A stretch of DNA of 16,395 nucleotides from an uncultured Gemmatimonadota bacterium (GTDB taxonomy: Bacteria > Gemmatimonadota > Gemmatimonadetes > Gemmatimonadales > Gemmatimonadaceae), in the NCBI GenBank assembly GCA_946480295.1, contig CAMLIT010000096.1:1-16395 (forward strand), in the 5' to 3' direction. The notes under the pieces were generated by a model that searched no databases, was not told the DNA's origin, and saw only the letters and a list, made by a program, of their open reading frames with translations. The stretch's first letter is position 1. Each line of letters opens with the position of its first letter. The translations under genes were made by a program, and so were the position numbers. Shown in pieces: positions 13,276 to 16,395 of the stretch.

Positions 13276-13889
13276 CAGAGGGTCTTGAGGCGCACGTGCT
13301 CGATCACCTCGAAACCGAGGGCCGTCCACGCGTTCGCCGCCGGTGTGCTGGTCGGCACGTTGTGCAGGCGCATCTCGCGCAGCCCGCGCTCGTCACACCA
13401 CGCGCGCGCCTGGTCGAGCAGCGCGCGGAGCACGCCGGTGCGACGCGCCTCGGGGCGCACGTACACCGACGACACGTAGCAGTACCTGGGCGACGTGAGC
13501 AGCGGCGACCCCGCCGATTCGGCGCAGCGCATGATGCCGACGACGCGCCCGCCTCGCTCGGCGAGGAAGATCGTCTCCAGCGGCGACTCGAGCTGCGACG
13601 CGAACAGCGGCCGCGCGCGCAGCTCCGCGTCGGGGCGCAGCCGCCCGTACACCGGATGCGTGTCGTGCTCGCGCAGCAGCGCCAGCCGCAGCTCGACGAC
13701 GACATCGAGATCGGCGAGGGTGGCGGGCCTGATCGCGGGAGGCGGGCGGAGGGAGGCGGCGCGCGCGCGGGACGCGGGACGCGGGACGCGTGGTGGCGTG
13801 ACGGCGTCCTCTGGAACACCTCGGCGTGAGAGCGACCGCGAACTCGACCGGTCGGACTCGTCCCGCGTCCCGCGCCCCTCGTCCCTCAT
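13275..13889 (-). CDS. GNAT-family N-acetyltransferase with repeat-derived N-terminus
   Basis: The GNAT domain spans about residues 53-200 of a 204-residue reading. It starts IRPATLADLDVVVELRLALL, carries VSSVYVRPEARRTGVLRALLDQA as motif A (the second glycine of the usual R-x-x-G-x-G is leucine) and ends with NAWTALGFEVIEHVRL. It would acetylate an unknown small molecule or protein from acetyl-CoA. The start is unusual. The only in-frame ATG/GTG/TTG before the domain is the ATG at 13889, which overlaps the ATPase stop as ATGA. Using it forces about 50 residues of low-complexity sequence (Arg/Ser/Pro-rich) encoded by heptamer repeats. Either that tail is translated or a non-standard start near 13733 is used. 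It lies in a coupled run: ATPase, GNAT, kinase-like. Confidence 0.8.
   Translation of the reverse strand: MRDEGRGTRDESDRSSSRSLSRRGVPEDAVTPPRVPRPASRARAASLRPPPAIRPATLADLDVVVELRLALLREHDTHPVYGRLRPDAELRARPLFASQLESPLETIFLAERGGRVVGIMRCAESAGSPLLTSPRYCYVSSVYVRPEARRTGVLRALLDQARAWCDERGLREMRLHNVPTSTPAANAWTALGFEVIEHVRLKTL
13769..13885. repeat. Heptamer inverted repeat between ATPase and GNAT (site D)
   Basis: Three GGGACGC units run at 13769-13789 on the plus strand. Facing them are four complementary units at 13858-13885: read on the minus strand, GGGACGA, GGGGCGC, GGGACGC, GGGACGA, starting immediately after the TGA stop of the ATPase gene. About 68 bases lie between the arms. Unlike the other sites it sits between two tandem genes, inside the only available reading frame for the GNAT N-terminus. 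Confidence 0.85.
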
Positions 13890-15367
13890 GACAGCCCGCC
13901 CCCGAACAGGTCCTGCGCGCTCCCGCCGCCCGGACGCCGGCGCGGCTCGGGGGTCGCGCGGCCGTACTGCCCGGCGTCCGAGCGCGAGATCTTCTTGCGC
14001 GCCACCAGCGCCTCGAGCACCAGCTCGCAGGCGGCGACGGTCGTCGCCGGGTCGTCCTCCGGCGCGAGCCCCGTGTGGTGCGTCACGCGCACGAGGTCGG
14101 GCACGACGTCCAGCCCCTTGAGCAGCACCTCCGGGCGCGCGTCGTCCGTCACCTGCAGCGCGCCCCCCTCGTCGAACCACATGATGATCTCGTCGACGTC
14201 CACGCCCCCCGCCCGCTCCTGGAACGTCGCGTCGGCGGCGCGCCGGATCAGCTCGCGCGCGATCGCCGCCCCGCCGACGAGCTCTCCCTCGTACTCCAGC
14301 TCGATCTTGCCCGTGATCGCGGGGAGCGCGGAGTAGATGTCCGAGATGCGCGGCACCACGTCGGATTCGCCCGAGATCACCGCCCGCCGCTCCGCGTTCG
14401 AGATCACGTTCTCCATCACCGTGATCGGCATGCGCTGCGACACGCCCGAGCGCTTGTCGATGCGGCGGTCGTTCCGCGCCTCGAAGGCGATTCGCTCGAT
14501 CACCTCGGCGATGAAGTCCGGCACGCGCACCGGCCGGTGCCCGCGCTCGGCCCACGCTTCCTGTCGCGTGATCGACATCCCGAGCCCCACCGACTCGGGG
14601 TAGTGCGTCTGGATCTCGCTGCCGATGCGGTCCTTCAGCGGCGTGATGATCTTGCCGCGCGCCGTGTAGTCCTCCGGGTTCGCCGTGAAGCAGAGCTGCA
14701 CGTCGAGCGGCAGCCGCACGGGGTAGCCCTTGATCTGCACGTCGCCTTCCTGCATGACGTTGAACAGGCCGACCTGCACCTTCCCGGCGAGGTCCGGCAG
14801 CTCGTTGAGCGCGAAGATGCCGCGGTTGGCGCGCGGCAGCATCCCGTAGTGGATCGTCAGCTCGTCCGAGAGCAGGTGGCCGCCGCGCGCCGCCTTGATC
14901 GGGTCGAGATCGCCGATCAGGTCGGCGATCGTCACGTCCGGCGTCGCCAGCTTCTCCACGTACCGGTTCTCCCGTCCGACCCAGGCGATTGGCGTGTCGT
15001 CGCTCGCCTCGTCGATCAGGTTGCGCGCGTACTTCGAGATCGGCGCGAACGGATTGTCGTTCACCTCACTCCCGGCGACGATGGGGATCTCGTCGTCGAG
15101 GAGAGTGACGAGGGAGCGGAGGATGCGCGACTTCGCCTGGCCGCGAAGGCCGAGGAGGATGAAGTTGTGTCGCGACAGGATGGCGTTGACGATCTGCGGC
15201 ATGACCGTCTCCTCGTAGCCGAGGACGCCCTGGAAGAGCGGACCGCCCTGGCACAGCCGCGCGAGCAGGTTCTGCCGCATCTCGTCCTTCACCGAGCGGT
15301 GCGCGCGCTCGGGGACGCCAAAGGGGGACTGCTTCAGGGCACCAAGAGTCTCGGGAAGCGACGACAC
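13886..15367 (-). CDS. MoxR/Mg-chelatase-like AAA+ ATPase
   Basis: A 493-residue cytoplasmic ATPase. Walker A is GLRGQAKS (73-80). The Walker B position reads IFALNE (184-189), where Asn188 replaces the usual Asp before Glu189. Sensor 1 is N230 in CFTANPEDY, and the arginine-finger region is LKDRIG (R247). The helix insert GYPVRLPLDVQ and the C-terminal bundle fit the MoxR/ChlI clade. Such ATPases remodel or insert metal into client proteins together with a VWA partner; the VWA gene here is about 4.3 kb away on the same strand. The GTG start at 15367 has a GGAGAG ribosome site. The stop overlaps the possible GNAT start. Confidence 0.87.
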   Translation of the reverse strand: MSSLPETLGALKQSPFGVPERAHRSVKDEMRQNLLARLCQGGPLFQGVLGYEETVMPQIVNAILSRHNFILLGLRGQAKSRILRSLVTLLDDEIPIVAGSEVNDNPFAPISKYARNLIDEASDDTPIAWVGRENRYVEKLATPDVTIADLIGDLDPIKAARGGHLLSDELTIHYGMLPRANRGIFALNELPDLAGKVQVGLFNVMQEGDVQIKGYPVRLPLDVQLCFTANPEDYTARGKIITPLKDRIGSEIQTHYPESVGLGMSITRQEAWAERGHRPVRVPDFIAEVIERIAFEARNDRRIDKRSGVSQRMPITVMENVISNAERRAVISGESDVVPRISDIYSALPAITGKIELEYEGELVGGAAIARELIRRAADATFQERAGGVDVDEIIMWFDEGGALQVTDDARPEVLLKGLDVVPDLVRVTHHTGLAPEDDPATTVAACELVLEALVARKKISRSDAGQYGRATPEPRRRPGGGSAQDLFGGGLS

Positions 15368-15484
15368 GTTCTCTCCTCGGTCCGGCGGTGAGCTTGCTCC
15401 TGCAAATGAAGGCTCGCGGAACGGCGACGCGCAAGCGCCGCTTCCTGGTAGGACACCGGGAGCGCCACGAGGTTCGGGGCGCCA

Positions 15485-15504
15485 GGCACTGCAGGGCCAG
15501 TGCC
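15485..15504. other. Small hairpin upstream of the ATPase gene
   Basis: GGCACTG (15485-15491) and CAGTGCC (15498-15504) form a 7-bp stem with a six-base loop in the 147-base gap between the oxidoreductase stop and the ATPase start. No T-tract follows on either strand. The rest of the gap (15368-15484) shows only a weaker GC-rich stem near 15427-15444 and the GGAGAG ribosome site of the ATPase; no gene or clear promoter was seen. Confidence 0.4.
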
Positions 15505-15514
15505 GCGGCCCGCC

Positions 15515-16395
15515 TCAATCCGCCAGCTCGACCTCGACCAGGTTGTCGTAGAACACCGGGCCGTGGCCCATGTCGGTCTCGCGCTGGGACGTGGTGTGGT
15601 TCGCGTTCGCGCCGTCCGCCGCCAGCTTCCCCCACCAGACCGACGGCGCCCACACCACGCCGGGGCGGATCCCCTCGTCCACCCGCGCCACCGCGGTGAA
15701 CGCCCCCCGCTCGTTATGCACGACGACCCGCGCCCCCGTCGCGATGCCGCGGGGCGCCGCGTCCGCCGGGTGGACGATGCACTCGGGCTCGCGCGCGCCG
15801 CGGCGCAGCGGCTCGATGTTCACGAACGTGGAGTTCAGGAACTGGTGCGCGGGCGACGAGATGAGCGCCAGCGGGAACCGCGCCGCGAGCGCCGGCACCG
15901 CCTCCGGGAACTCGTGCGGCGGCGTGAACGTCGGCAGCGGATCGAGCCCCATCGCCGCCATGCGCTCGGAGTACAGCTCGCACCTGCCGCTCGGCGTCGG
16001 GAACCCGCCCTCGGCGTACGGCAGGTACGGCGTCGGCACGTTCAGCCGCACCCACCCGCGCTCCAGCAGCGCCTCGAACGTCACGCCGCGCAGGCGATCG
16101 GCGTGGCCGGCGAGCGCCTGGCGGATGAGGGTGATGTCGTCGTCGCGGAACGCGGCGTCGTCCATCCCCATGCGCGCGGCGAGGAGGCGGAAGATCTCGC
16201 TGTTCGGCCTGCACTCGCCGAGCGGCGCGATCGACGGCCGGTTCAGCGTGACGTAGTAGTGGCCGTACGCCAGGTGCACGTCCCAGTGCTCGAGCTGCGT
16301 CGTCGCCGGCAGGACGATGTCCGCCCAGTCCGCGGTGTCCGTCTGGAAGTGCTCGAGGACGACGGTGAAGAGGTCCTCGCGCGCGAGCCCGCGCA
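15515..16395 (-). CDS. Molybdopterin-dependent oxidoreductase, C-terminal part (cut by the window edge)
   Basis: About 290 residues of the C-terminal half enter from the right edge. The segment FTVVLEHFQTDTADWADIVLPATTQLEHWD is characteristic of the DMSO-reductase (MopB) superfamily, as is the following GHYYVTLNRPSIAPLGECRPNSEIFRLLAARMG. The last 120 residues (from RFPLALISSPAHQFLNSTF) are the molydopterin-dinucleotide-binding domain, with DAAPRGIATGARVVVHNERG. The redox substrate cannot be read from this part; iron-sulphur motif and active-site ligand lie outside the window. The enzyme needs molybdenum cofactor, whose sulphur is delivered by a MoaD-type carrier, so the MoaD/MoeZ genes upstream may support it. 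The start is outside the window. Confidence 0.87.
   Translation of the reverse strand, partial: RGLAREDLFTVVLEHFQTDTADWADIVLPATTQLEHWDVHLAYGHYYVTLNRPSIAPLGECRPNSEIFRLLAARMGMDDAAFRDDDITLIRQALAGHADRLRGVTFEALLERGWVRLNVPTPYLPYAEGGFPTPSGRCELYSERMAAMGLDPLPTFTPPHEFPEAVPALAARFPLALISSPAHQFLNSTFVNIEPLRRGAREPECIVHPADAAPRGIATGARVVVHNERGAFTAVARVDEGIRPGVVWAPSVWWGKLAADGANANHTTSQRETDMGHGPVFYDNLVEVELAD

Noticed and set aside
13841..13862. Palindrome-like word around ACCGGT in the GNAT N-terminal region
   Set aside because: Only about 8 of 11 positions pair; judged chance within GC-rich DNA.

Overview
This is one high-GC bacterial window with dense, mostly intact coding on both strands. No tRNA, rRNA, CRISPR array or transposase gene was seen. 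The strong GC bias, the split AAA+ ATPase / VWA pair and the general gene style suggest Gemmatimonadota or a similar high-GC soil lineage. That placement is inference from memory of such genomes and was not tested.

Layout. The left end holds the last codons of a citrate synthase (+), facing a MutY-type adenine glycosylase (-). Next come a cyclopropane-fatty-acyl-phospholipid synthase (-) and, starting one base away on the other strand, a CopC-CopD fusion overlapping a threonine dehydratase-like PLP enzyme (+). A minus-strand block follows: a zinc-ribbon threonine synthase-like enzyme, a MoaD/ThiS-type sulfur-carrier protein ending in Gly-Gly, and a MoeZ-type E1/rhodanese protein. This block looks like a protein-thiocarboxylate sulfur relay placed beside a PLP enzyme. 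The middle holds a VWA (MIDAS) protein (-) and a divergent MFS exporter (+). A small exported protein (-) and a CxxC membrane protein (+) are not recognised. The right part is a minus-strand run: the 3' half of a molybdopterin oxidoreductase, a MoxR/Mg-chelatase-like AAA+ ATPase that probably partners the VWA protein, a GNAT acetyltransferase, and a cytidylate-kinase-like P-loop protein. The last three are joined by overlapping stop/start codons.

The most unusual signal is not a gene. Four gene ends carry G-rich or TTGG-rich words repeated every 7 bases (GGGACGC, GGGTCGA, GGGGCGA, GGGAGGC, TCGTTGG, AGGAATT and others), arranged as long imperfect inverted repeats. In four cases a heptamer array begins exactly at or in the stop codon. 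Two sites share a nearly identical GC-rich palindromic core. One array has entered the end of the mutY frame and another supplies the start of the GNAT frame. I propose a family of stop-codon-anchored heptamer inverted repeats. Their function is unknown; bidirectional terminator or a mobile/slippage-generated element are the leading options.

Regulatory signals seen include a good sigma70-like promoter giving a near-leaderless moaD transcript, a promoter plus terminator-like hairpins upstream of the threonine synthase-like gene, and a TATATT box just upstream of the MFS start.
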